39,709 nt of DNA from Clostridia bacterium (GTDB lineage Bacteria > Bacillota > Clostridia > Christensenellales > Borkfalkiaceae), in the NCBI GenBank assembly GCA_900766495.1, contig CAAFVM010000057.1, forward strand, positions 1-39,709, in the 5' to 3' direction. Under the pieces are notes generated by a model. That model made no database searches, was not told the DNA's origin, and worked only from the letters and a program-made list of their open reading frames with translations. The translations under genes and the position numbers were made by a program. Below are positions 8,228-16,303 of the stretch, piece by piece (the stretch's first letter is position 1; each line of letters opens with the position of its first letter).

Positions 8228-8264
8228 CAAAAAGTCGCGCTATAAGTCGATAAACGGTGCTTTC
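8228..8264 (-). repeat. TTATAG-core repeat family D, copy in reverse orientation
   Basis: Read on the minus strand it runs CGAAAGCACCGTTTATCGAC then TTATAGCGCGACTTTTT, matching the copies at 6991 and 13891 over most of its length. It lies between prfB and tsaD and is the only copy on the minus strand. Confidence 0.65.
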
Positions 8265-8311
8265 GTTGTGCTTAACGCGTTTATTGCCGAAGTTTTTGGC
8301 GGAGAAAAATT

Positions 8312-9358
8312 ATGAAATACGAACAAAGGGCTGCGCTGCGCGAAATAAAAGAACAGCCGATAATTCTTGCGATAGAATCGTCGTGCGACGAAACCGCGTG
8401 CGCCGTGCTTAAAGGAAAAAACGAACTGCTGTCTTCCGAGATAGAAAGTTCCATGACCGAGCATATCCGTTTCGGCGGGGTTGTGCCTGAAATCGCTTCG
8501 CGCGCGCACACCTCGGCTGTATCCATAGTGGTGGAACGGGCTATAAAAAACGCGGGAATAACTCTTGAAGATATTGACGCGGTTGCCGTAACTTACGGGG
8601 CGGGGCTGCTCGGCGCGCTTCTCGTGGGCGTGTCTTACGCGAAAGCCTTGGCATTTTCTTTGGGCGTTCCGCTTATTCCCGTCAGCCATATACGCGGACA
8701 CCTCGCGGCGATTTACCTTGCAGACAAAACGCTTGAACCGCCGTTTATAAGTTTGCTTGCGAGCGGCGGGCATACCGCGGTTATATGCGTAAACGATTAC
8801 ACCGATTTCGAGGTTATGGGCGGCACGCTCGACGACGCGGCGGGCGAAGCTTTCGATAAAGTTGCGCGCGTACTCGGGCTTAATTATCCCGGCGGACCTA
8901 ATATAGAACGGCTTGCGCGCGCGGGCAAAAACTGCATAGAATTTCCCGCGATGCTTAAAGGCAAGGGCGGTTACGATTTTTCTTACAGCGGGCTTAAAAC
9001 CGCGGTTATAAACTACGTGCATAACTTCGAACAACGCGGTATAGAATATAATAAAGCCGACGTGGCATGTTCGTTTCAGCACGCGGCGGTGGACGTATTG
9101 ATTAAAAAATCGCTTGCGGCGGCGAGGGCGAAAGGCTTGAAAACCATTGCGGCGGGCGGCGGCGTGATAGCCAACGGTTACCTGCGCGAAACACTTGAAA
9201 ACGCCTGCAAAAAAGCGGGGATAAAAGCGGTTATTCCGCCTAAAATTTTTTGCACAGACAACGCGGCTATGATTGCCGCCGAGGGCTATATTCAGTATAA
9301 ACGCAAAAATTTCGCGCCGCTTTCGCTTAACGCCAGCGCGAGGGTAGACCTCGGATAA
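8312..9358 (+). CDS. tsaD: tRNA threonylcarbamoyladenosine transferase subunit TsaD
   Basis: TsaD transfers the threonylcarbamoyl group onto A37 of tRNAs that read ANN codons, working with TsaB and TsaE. The 348-residue protein has the Kae1/TsaD features: the start ILAIESSCDETACAVL (about residues 18-33), the metal-binding HxxxH in SHIRGHLAA (about residues 129-137), and LLASGGHTAV followed by LDDAAGEAFDKVAR. It ends with the usual PP-x-CTDNAAMIA block. The N-terminus is about 12 residues longer than usual before the first strand. The ATG follows a GGAG site (GGCGGAGAA). tsaB and tsaE are not in this window. Confidence 0.97.
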   Translation: MKYEQRAALREIKEQPIILAIESSCDETACAVLKGKNELLSSEIESSMTEHIRFGGVVPEIASRAHTSAVSIVVERAIKNAGITLEDIDAVAVTYGAGLLGALLVGVSYAKALAFSLGVPLIPVSHIRGHLAAIYLADKTLEPPFISLLASGGHTAVICVNDYTDFEVMGGTLDDAAGEAFDKVARVLGLNYPGGPNIERLARAGKNCIEFPAMLKGKGGYDFSYSGLKTAVINYVHNFEQRGIEYNKADVACSFQHAAVDVLIKKSLAAARAKGLKTIAAGGGVIANGYLRETLENACKKAGIKAVIPPKIFCTDNAAMIAAEGYIQYKRKNFAPLSLNASARVDLG

Positions 9359-9470
9359 GCCGAAAAAAGCTTGTTTTGCCGTTTTTTACGTTCGATAAGC
9401 GGGCGAAAACGGCTAAAATGTGATAAAAAGTTAAAAATTTTTCGCTTCGGCGCAAAAATTGTAAAAAGCG

Positions 9471-9499
9471 TTGACAAACTCTGTTTAAAATATTATAAT
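9471..9499 (+). promoter_or_regulatory. Consensus sigma-A promoter of the LRR lipoprotein
   Basis: TTGACA (9471-9476), a 17-bp spacer and TATAAT (9494-9499): a perfect consensus promoter about 65 bp before the ATG at 9564. Confidence 0.88.
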
Positions 9500-9563
9500 T
9501 AGATAGGTATAGGGAGTGTTCGGGCAAAAAGTCCGAAATACGCCCGTCGAAGGAGTTCCTGTT

Positions 9564-10247
9564 ATGAAAATTATAAGGGAAATTGCGGCGATATTAGTTG
9601 CTACCGCGCTTTTGGCTTTGGGTGCGTGTTCGTTCGAACCCAAAACTTACGAACCTACCGACGATTCTTGTTTCGTTTACTCGCTTAACGATGACGGCGA
9701 AAGTTATTCGGTAGCCGCCGCCGAGGGCGCAACTTTGCCTCAAACCGTTTATTTGCCCGTTGAGCACGACGGAAAAACCGTGTCTGCGGTTGCCGCCGAG
9801 GGGTTCAAGGGCTTGGCTATAACTAAAGTGGTAATTCCCGCAAACATAAAAACGCTGGGAACGAAAGCCTTTGCCGAAAGCGCTTCGCTTCAGGAAGCTT
9901 ATTTTTATAAAGGAATAACCGCCGTGGGCGATTTTGCCTTTGAAAATTGCGCGGCTCTTAAAAAACTCGATTTGCCCGAAAGCGTAAAAACCTTGGGTGC
10001 GGGCGCGTTTAAAGGTTGCACGGGTATAGAAAAGGTGGTTTTGCCTTACAGTGCCACGTCGGTGGGCGACGCCTGCTTTATTTACTGCTCGTCGCTTAAA
10101 AAAGTAACCGTTCGCAAAAACGTTGAAAACATCGGCGCGAACGCGTTCTACGGCTGCTCGGAAGAAATTAAGTTCGAGGTTGCCGCCGCAAACGAAAAAT
10201 ACACTACTAACGAAGATTATTCCGCTATAATCGAGCGCGCGAAATAA
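9564..10247 (+). CDS. BspA-type leucine-rich-repeat lipoprotein
   Basis: A 227-residue predicted lipoprotein. The first 20 or so residues form a signal peptide with the lipobox LGAC (Cys at about residue 22), so the protein should be anchored to the outer face of the membrane. The rest has about four BspA-like (LRR_5 type) repeats of roughly 23 residues, such as ITAVGDFAFENCAALKKLDL and VKTLGAGAFKGCTGIEKVVL, ending with NIGANAFYGCSEE. Such repeats make a curved solenoid that usually binds proteins or glycans. The ATG at 9564 is preferred over an upstream in-frame GTG at 9516, because AAGGAG lies 8 bp before it and the signal peptide begins there. The gene has its own perfect promoter. Its ligand is unknown. 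Confidence 0.85.
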   Translation: MKIIREIAAILVATALLALGACSFEPKTYEPTDDSCFVYSLNDDGESYSVAAAEGATLPQTVYLPVEHDGKTVSAVAAEGFKGLAITKVVIPANIKTLGTKAFAESASLQEAYFYKGITAVGDFAFENCAALKKLDLPESVKTLGAGAFKGCTGIEKVVLPYSATSVGDACFIYCSSLKKVTVRKNVENIGANAFYGCSEEIKFEVAAANEKYTTNEDYSAIIERAK

Positions 10248-10284
10248 GCCGCCGATAAAGCGAAAAACAAAAAACTTAAATAAA

Positions 10285-10324
10285 AATATAAAAATATCCG
10301 CAAGAATATAAAAATATCCGCAAG
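10285..10324 (+). repeat. Exact 20-bp tandem duplication at the LRR terminator
   Basis: AATATAAAAATATCCGCAAG occurs at 10285-10304 and again immediately at 10305-10324. The duplicated unit carries ATCCGC, the left arm of the following terminator, so there are two candidate left arms for one right arm. Confidence 0.85.
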
Positions 10325-10362
10325 GGAAAGGTTTAAAAAATTTGTCCGTGCGGATTTTTTTA
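10311..10362 (+). terminator. Intrinsic terminator of the LRR lipoprotein gene
   Basis: ATCCGC (10316-10321) pairs with GCGGAT (10350-10355) around a long 28-nt loop, with flanking A/T pairs and a following T-tract. The 345 bp between the lipoprotein gene and pckA otherwise holds only the tandem duplication and the pckA promoter and leader. Confidence 0.6.
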
Positions 10363-10404
10363 TTGAATTTTATGGCACTTAACCGAAAATTCACCTAAAT
10401 ACGC

Positions 10405-10433
10405 TTTGCTTTTTACTCGCGTTGGTGTATAAT
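10405..10433 (+). promoter_or_regulatory. Probable pckA promoter
   Basis: TTTGCT (10405-10410), 17 bp, then TATAAT (10428-10433). It leaves a leader of about 150 nt before pckA, with short inverted pieces (TCGGC and GCCGA near 10513-10530) but no riboswitch that I recognise. Confidence 0.55.
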
Positions 10434-10592
10434 AGTATTCGAGAAAGGTTGGCGTTGTACTGCTATGCTTGGCGGAACTTTTGGTTTTCAGGCTTTAAGT
10501 TTTTGCCCTCGGCAATAAACGCCGATAGTATTTCTTTAATAAAATAAGTTAAAAAAGCCGTAAAGTCGGCAAAAATAATTGCGAGGTAAAAA

Positions 10593-12203
10593 ATGAAAAA
10601 GATTGATTTGAGCAAGTACGGCATTGTCGGAACGACCGAAATCGTTTACAATCCCTCTTACGAAACCTTGTTTGAAGAAGAAACCAAACCCGAACTCGAA
10701 GGATATGAGAAAGGGCAGGTAACCGAGCTTGGCGCGGTAAATGTTATGACCGGTATCTACACCGGACGTTCGCCCAAAGATAAATTCATCGTTAAGGACG
10801 AAAACTCCGAAAACACCGTTTGGTGGACCTCCGAGGGTTATAAAAACGATAACCATCCCGCATCCAAAGAAGCTTGGAACGCGGTTAAGAACATCGCTAT
10901 AAACGAACTTTCCAACAAACGCCTTTACGTTGTAGACGCTTTCTGCGGCGCTAACAAAGATACCCGCATGGCTATCCGCTTCATCGTAGAAGTTGCTTGG
11001 CAGGCTCATTTCGTTACCAACATGTTCATAAAACCCACCGCCGAAGAACTTGAAAACTTCGAACCCGATTTCGTTGTTTACAACGCTTCCAAAGCTAAAG
11101 TCGAAAACTATAAAGAACTCGGTCTTAACTCCGAAACCGCGGTTGTATTCAACATCACCAGCCGCGAACAGGTTATTATAAACACTTGGTACGGCGGCGA
11201 AATGAAGAAAGGTATGTTCTCGATGATGAACTACTATCTGCCGCTTAAAGGCATCGCTTCCATGCACTGCTCCGCCAACACCGATTTGAACGGCGAAAAC
11301 ACCGCTATTTTCTTCGGTCTTTCGGGCACCGGCAAAACCACTCTTTCCACCGACCCCAAACGTTTGCTCATCGGCGACGACGAACACGGCTGGGACGACA
11401 ACGGAGTATTCAACTTCGAGGGCGGCTGCTATGCGAAAGTTATTAACCTCGATAAAGATTCCGAACCCGACATTTACAACGCAATCAAACGCGACGCGCT
11501 TTTGGAAAACGTTACCGTTGACGCAAACGGCAAAATCGATTTCAACGACAAGAGCGTTACCGAAAACACCCGCGTTTCCTATCCTATCAATCATATAAAG
11601 AATATCGTTCGTCCTATCTCTGCGGCTCCCGCGGCGAAGAACGTTATATTCCTTTCCGCCGACGCTTTCGGCGTTCTGCCCCCCGTTTCTATTCTTACCC
11701 CCGAACAGACCCAGTATTATTTCCTTTCGGGCTTCACCGCTAAACTTGCGGGTACCGAACGCGGCATAACCGAACCTACTCCTACTTTCTCGGCTTGCTT
11801 CGGTCAGGCGTTCTTGGAATTGCACCCCACCAAATATGCAGAAGAACTGGTTAAGAAAATGAAGAAGAGCGGCGCTAAAGCTTACCTCGTTAACACCGGT
11901 TGGAACGGCACCGGCAAACGTATCTCTATTAAAGATACCCGCGGCATCATCGACGCTATTCTGAACGGCGACATCGAAAAAGCTCAAACCAAAACCATTC
12001 CTTACTTCAATTTCGCGGTTCCTACCGCTCTGCCGGGAGTAGACAGCGCTATTTTAGACCCGCGCGACACTTACGCCGACGTTTCCGTTTGGGAAAACAA
12101 GGCCGAAGACCTTGCGGGAAGATTCATTAAGAACTTTGCTAAATACGAAACCAACGAAGCGGGCAAAGCTCTCGTTTCGGCAGGTCCTGTTCTCAATAAG
12201 TAA
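10593..12203 (+). CDS. pckA: Phosphoenolpyruvate carboxykinase (ATP)
   Basis: PckA interconverts oxaloacetate + ATP and PEP + ADP + CO2. In anaerobes it often runs toward oxaloacetate. The 536-residue length is normal for the ATP-dependent family. The kinase P-loop GLSGTGKTTLS lies near residue 241, followed by the metal-binding LIGDDEHGWDD segment and FEGGCYAKVI. The substrate-binding GIYTGRSPKDKFIV lies near residue 53, and the C-terminal NTGWNGTGKRISI is also present. A GAGG site precedes the ATG. It is a single-gene unit with a probable promoter at 10405 and a strong terminator at 12261. Its A-ending and AAC/GAC-rich codon choice, like ppdK's, suggests high expression. Confidence 0.97.
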   Translation: MKKIDLSKYGIVGTTEIVYNPSYETLFEEETKPELEGYEKGQVTELGAVNVMTGIYTGRSPKDKFIVKDENSENTVWWTSEGYKNDNHPASKEAWNAVKNIAINELSNKRLYVVDAFCGANKDTRMAIRFIVEVAWQAHFVTNMFIKPTAEELENFEPDFVVYNASKAKVENYKELGLNSETAVVFNITSREQVIINTWYGGEMKKGMFSMMNYYLPLKGIASMHCSANTDLNGENTAIFFGLSGTGKTTLSTDPKRLLIGDDEHGWDDNGVFNFEGGCYAKVINLDKDSEPDIYNAIKRDALLENVTVDANGKIDFNDKSVTENTRVSYPINHIKNIVRPISAAPAAKNVIFLSADAFGVLPPVSILTPEQTQYYFLSGFTAKLAGTERGITEPTPTFSACFGQAFLELHPTKYAEELVKKMKKSGAKAYLVNTGWNGTGKRISIKDTRGIIDAILNGDIEKAQTKTIPYFNFAVPTALPGVDSAILDPRDTYADVSVWENKAEDLAGRFIKNFAKYETNEAGKALVSAGPVLNK

Positions 12204-12260
12204 TTATTGTTAAAAGGAATTTGGTAAGCGCGCCCGTATAGGCGAATTTAATAGCAAACA

Positions 12261-12293
12261 AAAAGCGGAGGCGCGTTATGCGTTTCCGCTTTT
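12261..12293 (+). terminator. Strong intrinsic terminator of pckA
   Basis: AAAGCGGAGGCGC (12262-12274) pairs with GCGTTTCCGCTTT (12280-12292) apart from wobbles, around a 5-nt loop, with T at the end. The rest of the 325-bp spacer up to ruvC holds the ruvC promoter and leader hairpin. Confidence 0.85.
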
Positions 12294-12428
12294 AACTTTA
12301 AATATGCTTTTTTCGTCGGGGTGGCTTGTTGGTCGGCTTTGAATGCTAAATGTAATGTTGATGGCGCAGCTTTGTTATAATGTTAATGCCGAAAAAGCGC
12401 GGGTTATTTCGGTAAAGCCCGCATTTGC

Positions 12429-12457
12429 TTGACTAAACCGCGAATTTATATTAAAAT
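12429..12457 (+). promoter_or_regulatory. Promoter of the ruvC cluster
   Basis: TTGACT (12429-12434), 17 bp, then TAAAAT (12452-12457), about 70 bp before the ruvC start. Confidence 0.75.
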
Positions 12458-12469
12458 GTACGGTATAAG

Positions 12470-12490
12470 CGACAATAGGTTTTATTGTCG
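12470..12490 (+). promoter_or_regulatory. Perfect hairpin in the ruvC leader
   Basis: CGACAATA (12470-12477), the loop GGTTT, then TATTGTCG (12483-12490), followed by a T-rich stretch. It starts a few bases after the expected transcription start. It could stabilise the 5' end, attenuate, or bind a regulator. Confidence 0.6.
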
Positions 12491-12528
12491 GCTTTTTGCC
12501 GCTTTTTAATTTTCAGGGAGGTTTTGTT

Positions 12529-13026
12529 ATGCGCGTGCTCGGTATCGACCCGGGGCTTGCGACTATAGGTTTCGGCGTGCTCGATTCCGACTGCAGGGGA
12601 AACGCCCGCGCCGTTGCGCACGGAGTAATTCTTACCCCTAAAGACGAAGCCTTGCCCACTCGGCTTGCGATGATTGAAGAGGATTTGAAAAAACTTATTC
12701 AAAAATATAAGCCGCAGGAAATCGCCCTTGAAGAATTGTTTTTTAACAACAACCAGAAAACGGCAATCAACGTGGCGCAGGCGCGCGGGGTTATATTGCT
12801 TACCTGCGTTAAAGAGTGCGGCAGATTATACGAATATACGCCGCTTCAAATAAAACAGGCTCTTACCGGTTACGGCAGGGCGGAGAAAAAGCAGATTCAG
12901 GAAATGGTGAAAACCATGCTCGGTTTAAAGGCTATACCTAAACCCGACGATGCCGCCGACGCCGTAGCCGTGGCTTTAACGCACGTGTGGACTAACAGAA
13001 TGGCAGGTGCGTTCGGAATTAAATAA
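12529..13026 (+). CDS. ruvC: Holliday junction resolvase RuvC
   Basis: RuvC is the endonuclease that cuts four-way junctions symmetrically after RuvAB branch migration. The 165-residue protein has the RNase H-like fold signature: MRVLGIDPGLATIGFG (first catalytic Asp at residue 7), IALEELFFNNN (Glu near residue 66) and KPDDAADAVAVALTH (the C-terminal acidic pair). The start at 12529 is chosen over an in-frame ATG at 12496, because AGGGAGG lies 8 bp upstream and the protein then begins exactly like the family. ruvA and ruvB follow, but 229 bp of repeat-containing DNA separates ruvC from ruvA, so the usual tight operon is loosened here. Confidence 0.97.
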   Translation: MRVLGIDPGLATIGFGVLDSDCRGNARAVAHGVILTPKDEALPTRLAMIEEDLKKLIQKYKPQEIALEELFFNNNQKTAINVAQARGVILLTCVKECGRLYEYTPLQIKQALTGYGRAEKKQIQEMVKTMLGLKAIPKPDDAADAVAVALTHVWTNRMAGAFGIK

Positions 13027-13069
13027 CAGCAAAGTTTGGCGGCGTTTTTGTGTTCGACACGTTTTGATT

Positions 13070-13082
13070 GCTCAACATGACA
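13070..13082 (-). repeat. Repeat family B fragment (reverse)
   Basis: GCTCAACATGACA is the reverse complement of the conserved left end of family B (91-130 and 20313-20342). It lies beside a family A copy in the ruvC-ruvA spacer. Confidence 0.6.
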
Positions 13083-13118
13083 CGGCACACGCCCTGTCAT
13101 TCCGGCTTTTTTATTTTC

Positions 13119-13162
13119 TGTCATTCCGAGCGTTGCCGAGGAATCTTGTGAAAACGAATGCG
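13119..13162 (-). repeat. Dispersed repeat family A, reverse copy
   Basis: It begins TGTCATTCCGAGCG and ends GAAAACGAATGCG. Reversed, it matches the copies at 36-80 and 20094-20138 over its whole length with few changes. A second short TGTCATTCCG fragment is at about 13095-13104. Confidence 0.8.
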
Positions 13163-13255
13163 TCGGCTTGATTACCCGTCGGCTTTTTATAAAAATTACT
13201 TTGAATGGCGCGCTGTATAAAATGTATAAGAAAAAACAACGCGCGGAGAAATAAT

Positions 13256-13864
13256 ATGATAGGATATATAAGCGGAAAGGTAACCGCTGTTGAAGAAAAC
13301 AAGGTTACGCTTGAAAATAACGGAATAGGTTTTGAAATAATATGTTCCGCCGCCGCGCTCGAAAGACTTGGAAACGAAAAGAGCGGCGGGGTGTTTACAT
13401 ATTTGCAGATGAAAGAAGACGGGCTTTATTTGTTCGGGTTCGATACCGCCGAAGAAAAGAAAATGTTCTTAAAACTGGTTTCGGTTTCGGGCGTGGGCGC
13501 GAAAATGGCTATAAACGTGCTTTCGTCTATGCGCATTAAAGATTTGGCTCTTGCAATAGCCGGTTCCGACGTAAAAGGGCTTTCTAAAATTAAGGGCTTG
13601 GGCAAAAAAACAGCCGAACGCATAATAGTTGAACTGCGCGAAAGCGTGGAGCCGTTCACTTTGGCGTTGCCCGCAGGCTCGGGGGAAACCGGAACCGCCG
13701 CGAAGAACGTAAAAGTGGTTTCGGAAGCCGACAACGCGGCTATGGCGCTCGTATCGCTCGGCTATACTAAAGCCGTTGCGGTTGAAGCGGTCAACGGCGC
13801 GGTAGAGGGTGGCGCAACCACTCTTGAAAGCATTATAGCCGAAGCTTTGCGCTCGCTGGGCTAA
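13256..13864 (+). CDS. ruvA: Holliday junction branch migration protein RuvA
   Basis: RuvA binds Holliday junctions as a tetramer and loads the RuvB motor. The 202-residue protein begins MIGYISGKVTAVEENKV (domain I, an OB fold). It has two helix-hairpin-helix motifs in domain II, LVSVSGVGAKMA and SKIKGLGKKTAERIIVEL. It ends with the small RuvB-binding domain III, AMALVSLGYTKAVAVEAV, after a flexible linker. The ATG at 13256 is favoured over an in-frame start at 13205 by the GGAGA site and by family alignment. ruvB follows about 100 bp downstream, across a family D repeat. Confidence 0.97.
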   Translation: MIGYISGKVTAVEENKVTLENNGIGFEIICSAAALERLGNEKSGGVFTYLQMKEDGLYLFGFDTAEEKKMFLKLVSVSGVGAKMAINVLSSMRIKDLALAIAGSDVKGLSKIKGLGKKTAERIIVELRESVEPFTLALPAGSGETGTAAKNVKVVSEADNAAMALVSLGYTKAVAVEAVNGAVEGGATTLESIIAEALRSLG

Positions 13865-13890
13865 TTGCTAAAAGGTAAAAATACTTTTGC

Positions 13891-13928
13891 CGAAAGTGCC
13901 GTTAACGGACATATAGGCGGGCTTTTTA
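13891..13928 (+). repeat. TTATAG-core repeat family D, copy between ruvA and ruvB
   Basis: Runs CGAAAGTGCCGTTAACGGAC then ATATAGGCGGGCTTTTTA. It shares CGAAAGTGCCGTT with copy 1 and the CCGTTAACGG palindrome with the copy after the MFS gene. Confidence 0.7.
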
Positions 13929-13964
13929 TAATTTATGCGCGGGTAACCGCGTTTTAAGGACGTT

Positions 13965-15035
13965 ATGATAAACGAAGACATATTCGAAAACGACGAATAC
14001 GAACAGGAAGAACGGCTTGTTGACAGCGCGCGTACCGAGTTCGATGAGGTAGAAAATATTTTGCGCCCGAAATCTATGGACGGATATGTAGGGCAAACGA
14101 AAGTAAAAAACAACCTCGCCGTGTATATGCAGGCGGCTAAACTGCGCAACGAACCGCTCGACCACGTGCTACTTTACGGTCCTCCGGGGCTTGGTAAAAC
14201 CACTCTTTCGCATATTATTGCCAACGAAATGGGCGTTTCCATAAAGGTTACAAGCGGACCGTCCATTGAAAAAGCGGGCGATTTGGCGGCTATACTCACC
14301 AACCTCAACGAGGGCGACGTGCTGTTTATCGACGAAATTCACCGTCTAAACCACACGGTGGAAGAAATTCTTTACCCCGCTATGGAAGATTTTTCGCTCG
14401 ACTTGATTATAGGTAAAGGTCCGTCGGCGCGAACCGTTCAAATTCCGCTTAAACGCTTTACTTTGGTGGGCGCAACCACCCGCGCGGGAATGCTTTCTTC
14501 CCCTTTGCGCGACAGGTTCGGCGTGATTTGCCGCCTTGAAACTTACACTAACGAAGAACTTGCCGAAATTATAACTCGTTCCGCGGGCGTATTAGGCGTA
14601 GAAATAGAGCAAAAAGGCGCGCTCGAACTTGCTTCGAGGAGCAGGGGAACTCCGCGTATAGCCAACAGATTGTTAAAGCGCGTGCGCGATTTTTCCGCGG
14701 TACTCGGGCATAATTCCATTACCTATGCCGACGCGCGCGTTGCTCTCGACCGAATGGAAATAGACGGGCTGGGGCTGGACGCCATAGATTTAAGGTTGCT
14801 TAATTCTATGATTGATAAATTCGGCGGCGGTCCCGTGGGGCTTGAAACGCTTGCCGCAATGATAAACGAAGACAAGAACACGCTCGAAGACGTTTACGAG
14901 CCGTATCTTTTGCAACTCGGGTTCATATCGCGCTCGCCGCGCGGCAGAATTTGCACTGCGAAAGCTTACGAATATTTAGGCAAAAAAATGCCGAAAAAGA
15001 ACAAAAATCAAATTTCGGTGTTCGACGACGACTGA
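13965..15035 (+). CDS. ruvB: Holliday junction branch migration ATPase RuvB
   Basis: RuvB is the hexameric AAA+ motor that drives branch migration on RuvA-bound junctions. The 356-residue product has Walker A (GPPGLGKTTL, near residue 70), Walker B (LFIDEIHRLN), sensor 1 (GATTRAGML) and the arginine-finger segment (SSPLRDRFG). The C-terminal winged-helix domain follows (IDKFGGGPVGLETLAAMI, then YEPYLLQLGFISRSPRGR). The N-terminal 25 residues are acidic (DEDIFENDEYEQEE-like) and a little longer than in many homologues. It is part of the ruvCAB-queA-tgt series. Confidence 0.98.
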   Translation: MINEDIFENDEYEQEERLVDSARTEFDEVENILRPKSMDGYVGQTKVKNNLAVYMQAAKLRNEPLDHVLLYGPPGLGKTTLSHIIANEMGVSIKVTSGPSIEKAGDLAAILTNLNEGDVLFIDEIHRLNHTVEEILYPAMEDFSLDLIIGKGPSARTVQIPLKRFTLVGATTRAGMLSSPLRDRFGVICRLETYTNEELAEIITRSAGVLGVEIEQKGALELASRSRGTPRIANRLLKRVRDFSAVLGHNSITYADARVALDRMEIDGLGLDAIDLRLLNSMIDKFGGGPVGLETLAAMINEDKNTLEDVYEPYLLQLGFISRSPRGRICTAKAYEYLGKKMPKKNKNQISVFDDD

Positions 15036-15046
15036 TAAAATATTAT

Positions 15047-15090
15047 TGCCGAAAAAGTGTGAAACCCTCGATAATCGACTTATAGAGGGA
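15047..15090 (+). repeat. TTATAG-core repeat family D, copy before queA
   Basis: The core GATAATCGACTTATAGAGGG (15070-15089) is identical over 20 bases to 28267-28286 inside the MBL hydrolase gene. CCCTC (15065-15069) pairs with GAGGG (15085-15089) around a 15-nt loop, so this copy is itself a small palindrome. Confidence 0.75.
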
Positions 15091-15120
15091 CTTATTGAAT
15101 AAATCAGAGGCTGTATTTAA

Positions 15121-16149
15121 ATGGAATCATTAAAAACTTCCGACTTTTATTACGATTTACCCGAGGAACTTATAGCGCAAACTCCAGCCGAGCCGCGCGA
15201 CAGTTCGAGGTTGCTTTGCTATAACCGCGCGACCGATAAAATAGAGCATAAGCATTTTTACGATTTATACGACATTTTGCAAAAGGGCGATTTGCTTGTG
15301 GTGAACGATACCAAGGTTTACCCCGCGCGTATTTACACGACTACCGCGCACGGCGGCAAGGTTGAAATTCTTCTTTTGAAAAGGCTTAACTTAACCGACT
15401 GGGAAGTTATTGTTAAACCCGGCAAAAAAGCGCGCGAGGGGGTAACTCTTAAAGCAAACGACGAGCTTTCGCTTACCGTGCTTTCGCGCACCGAAACCGG
15501 CGAGCGCATAGTGCGTTTTAACTATAACGGCGTGTTCGAAGATATTCTTTCGCGCACCGGCGAAATGCCGTTGCCCCCTTATATTCACGAAAAACTTAAA
15601 GACCAAAACAGGTATCAAACGGTTTATTGCAAAAAAGAGGGTTCTGCCGCCGCGCCTACCGCGGGGTTGCATTTTACCGAAGAACTTATAGAAAAGCTTA
15701 AAAACAAAGGCGTGGAGTTCGCTCGCGTGCAGCTGAACGTAGGGCTGGGGACTTTCCGCCCCGTAAAATGCGAAAACATTCTGGAACACCATATGCACGT
15801 GGAAAGTTATTCGGTTTCGGAAGAAGCCGCCGCGGCAGTAAACAAAGCCAAAGCCGAGGGGCGCAGGGTTATAGCTGTAGGCACAACAGCGATACGCACC
15901 CTCGAAACGGTAGCCGACGAAAACGGGAGAGTGAAAGCGCAGGCGGGCGAAACGGGCATTTTTATATATCCGCCTTATAAATTTAAGTGTGTCGAGGCGA
16001 TGATAACTAATTTTCACTTGCCCGAAAGCACGTTGCTTATGCTTATTTCGGCGTATTTGGGAAGAGAAAAAGCGCTTGAAATTTATAAAACCGCAGTAAA
16101 CGAAAAATACAGATTTTTCAGTTTCGGCGACGCCTGCTTCTTCTATTGA
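15121..16149 (+). CDS. queA: S-adenosylmethionine:tRNA ribosyltransferase-isomerase QueA
   Basis: QueA converts preQ1 at the wobble position of GUN-anticodon tRNAs to epoxyqueuosine, using the ribosyl part of SAM. The 342-residue length is standard. Family signatures are visible in order: the start SDFYYDLPEELIAQTPAEPRDSSRLL, then LLVVNDTKVYPARI, PLPPYIHE, TAGLHFTEELIEKL (near residue 181), LNVGLGTFRPV, and the C-terminal TNFHLPESTLLMLISAYLG. An AGAGG site precedes the ATG. It precedes tgt, which inserts the preQ1 base that QueA modifies, so the two genes form one pathway. Confidence 0.98.
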   Translation: MESLKTSDFYYDLPEELIAQTPAEPRDSSRLLCYNRATDKIEHKHFYDLYDILQKGDLLVVNDTKVYPARIYTTTAHGGKVEILLLKRLNLTDWEVIVKPGKKAREGVTLKANDELSLTVLSRTETGERIVRFNYNGVFEDILSRTGEMPLPPYIHEKLKDQNRYQTVYCKKEGSAAAPTAGLHFTEELIEKLKNKGVEFARVQLNVGLGTFRPVKCENILEHHMHVESYSVSEEAAAAVNKAKAEGRRVIAVGTTAIRTLETVADENGRVKAQAGETGIFIYPPYKFKCVEAMITNFHLPESTLLMLISAYLGREKALEIYKTAVNEKYRFFSFGDACFFY

Positions 16150-16170
16150 TAATTTTTTATAAGCGAAAAA

Positions 16171-16204
16171 TGCGGCTCGCACAAAGCTGAAATAATGAGC
16201 CGCA
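16171..16204. other. Inverted repeat downstream of queA
   Basis: TGCGGCTC (16171-16178) and GAGCCGCA (16197-16204) are perfect complements around an 18-nt loop. A-runs rather than T-runs follow on the plus strand, so it is a poor terminator for queA. On the minus strand the stem has no gene to serve. Confidence 0.5.
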
Positions 16205-16210
16205 AAAAAA

Positions 16211-16252
16211 CGCGAACTATGCGTTTACGAACATATAGACGGGCTTTTGTAT
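16211..16252 (+). repeat. TTATAG-core repeat family D, copy before tgt
   Basis: CTATGCGTTTACGAACATAT then AGACGGGCTTTTGTATA. It is a diverged member in the queA-tgt spacer, with imperfect outer arms. Confidence 0.55.
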
Positions 16253-16303
16253 AAAATTTTATATAAGAATTAAAGACAAAACGAAAAAAAATAAGAGAAA
16301 AAT

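Noticed and set aside
9371..9405. A ninth family D copy downstream of tsaD
   Set aside because: GCCGTTTTTTACGTTCGATAAG resembles the consensus only loosely, too weak to count. A similar weak match lies at about 23300.
10536..11987. 483-residue minus-strand frame opposite pckA
   Set aside because: Shadow of pckA for the same reason; it has no domain or start signals.
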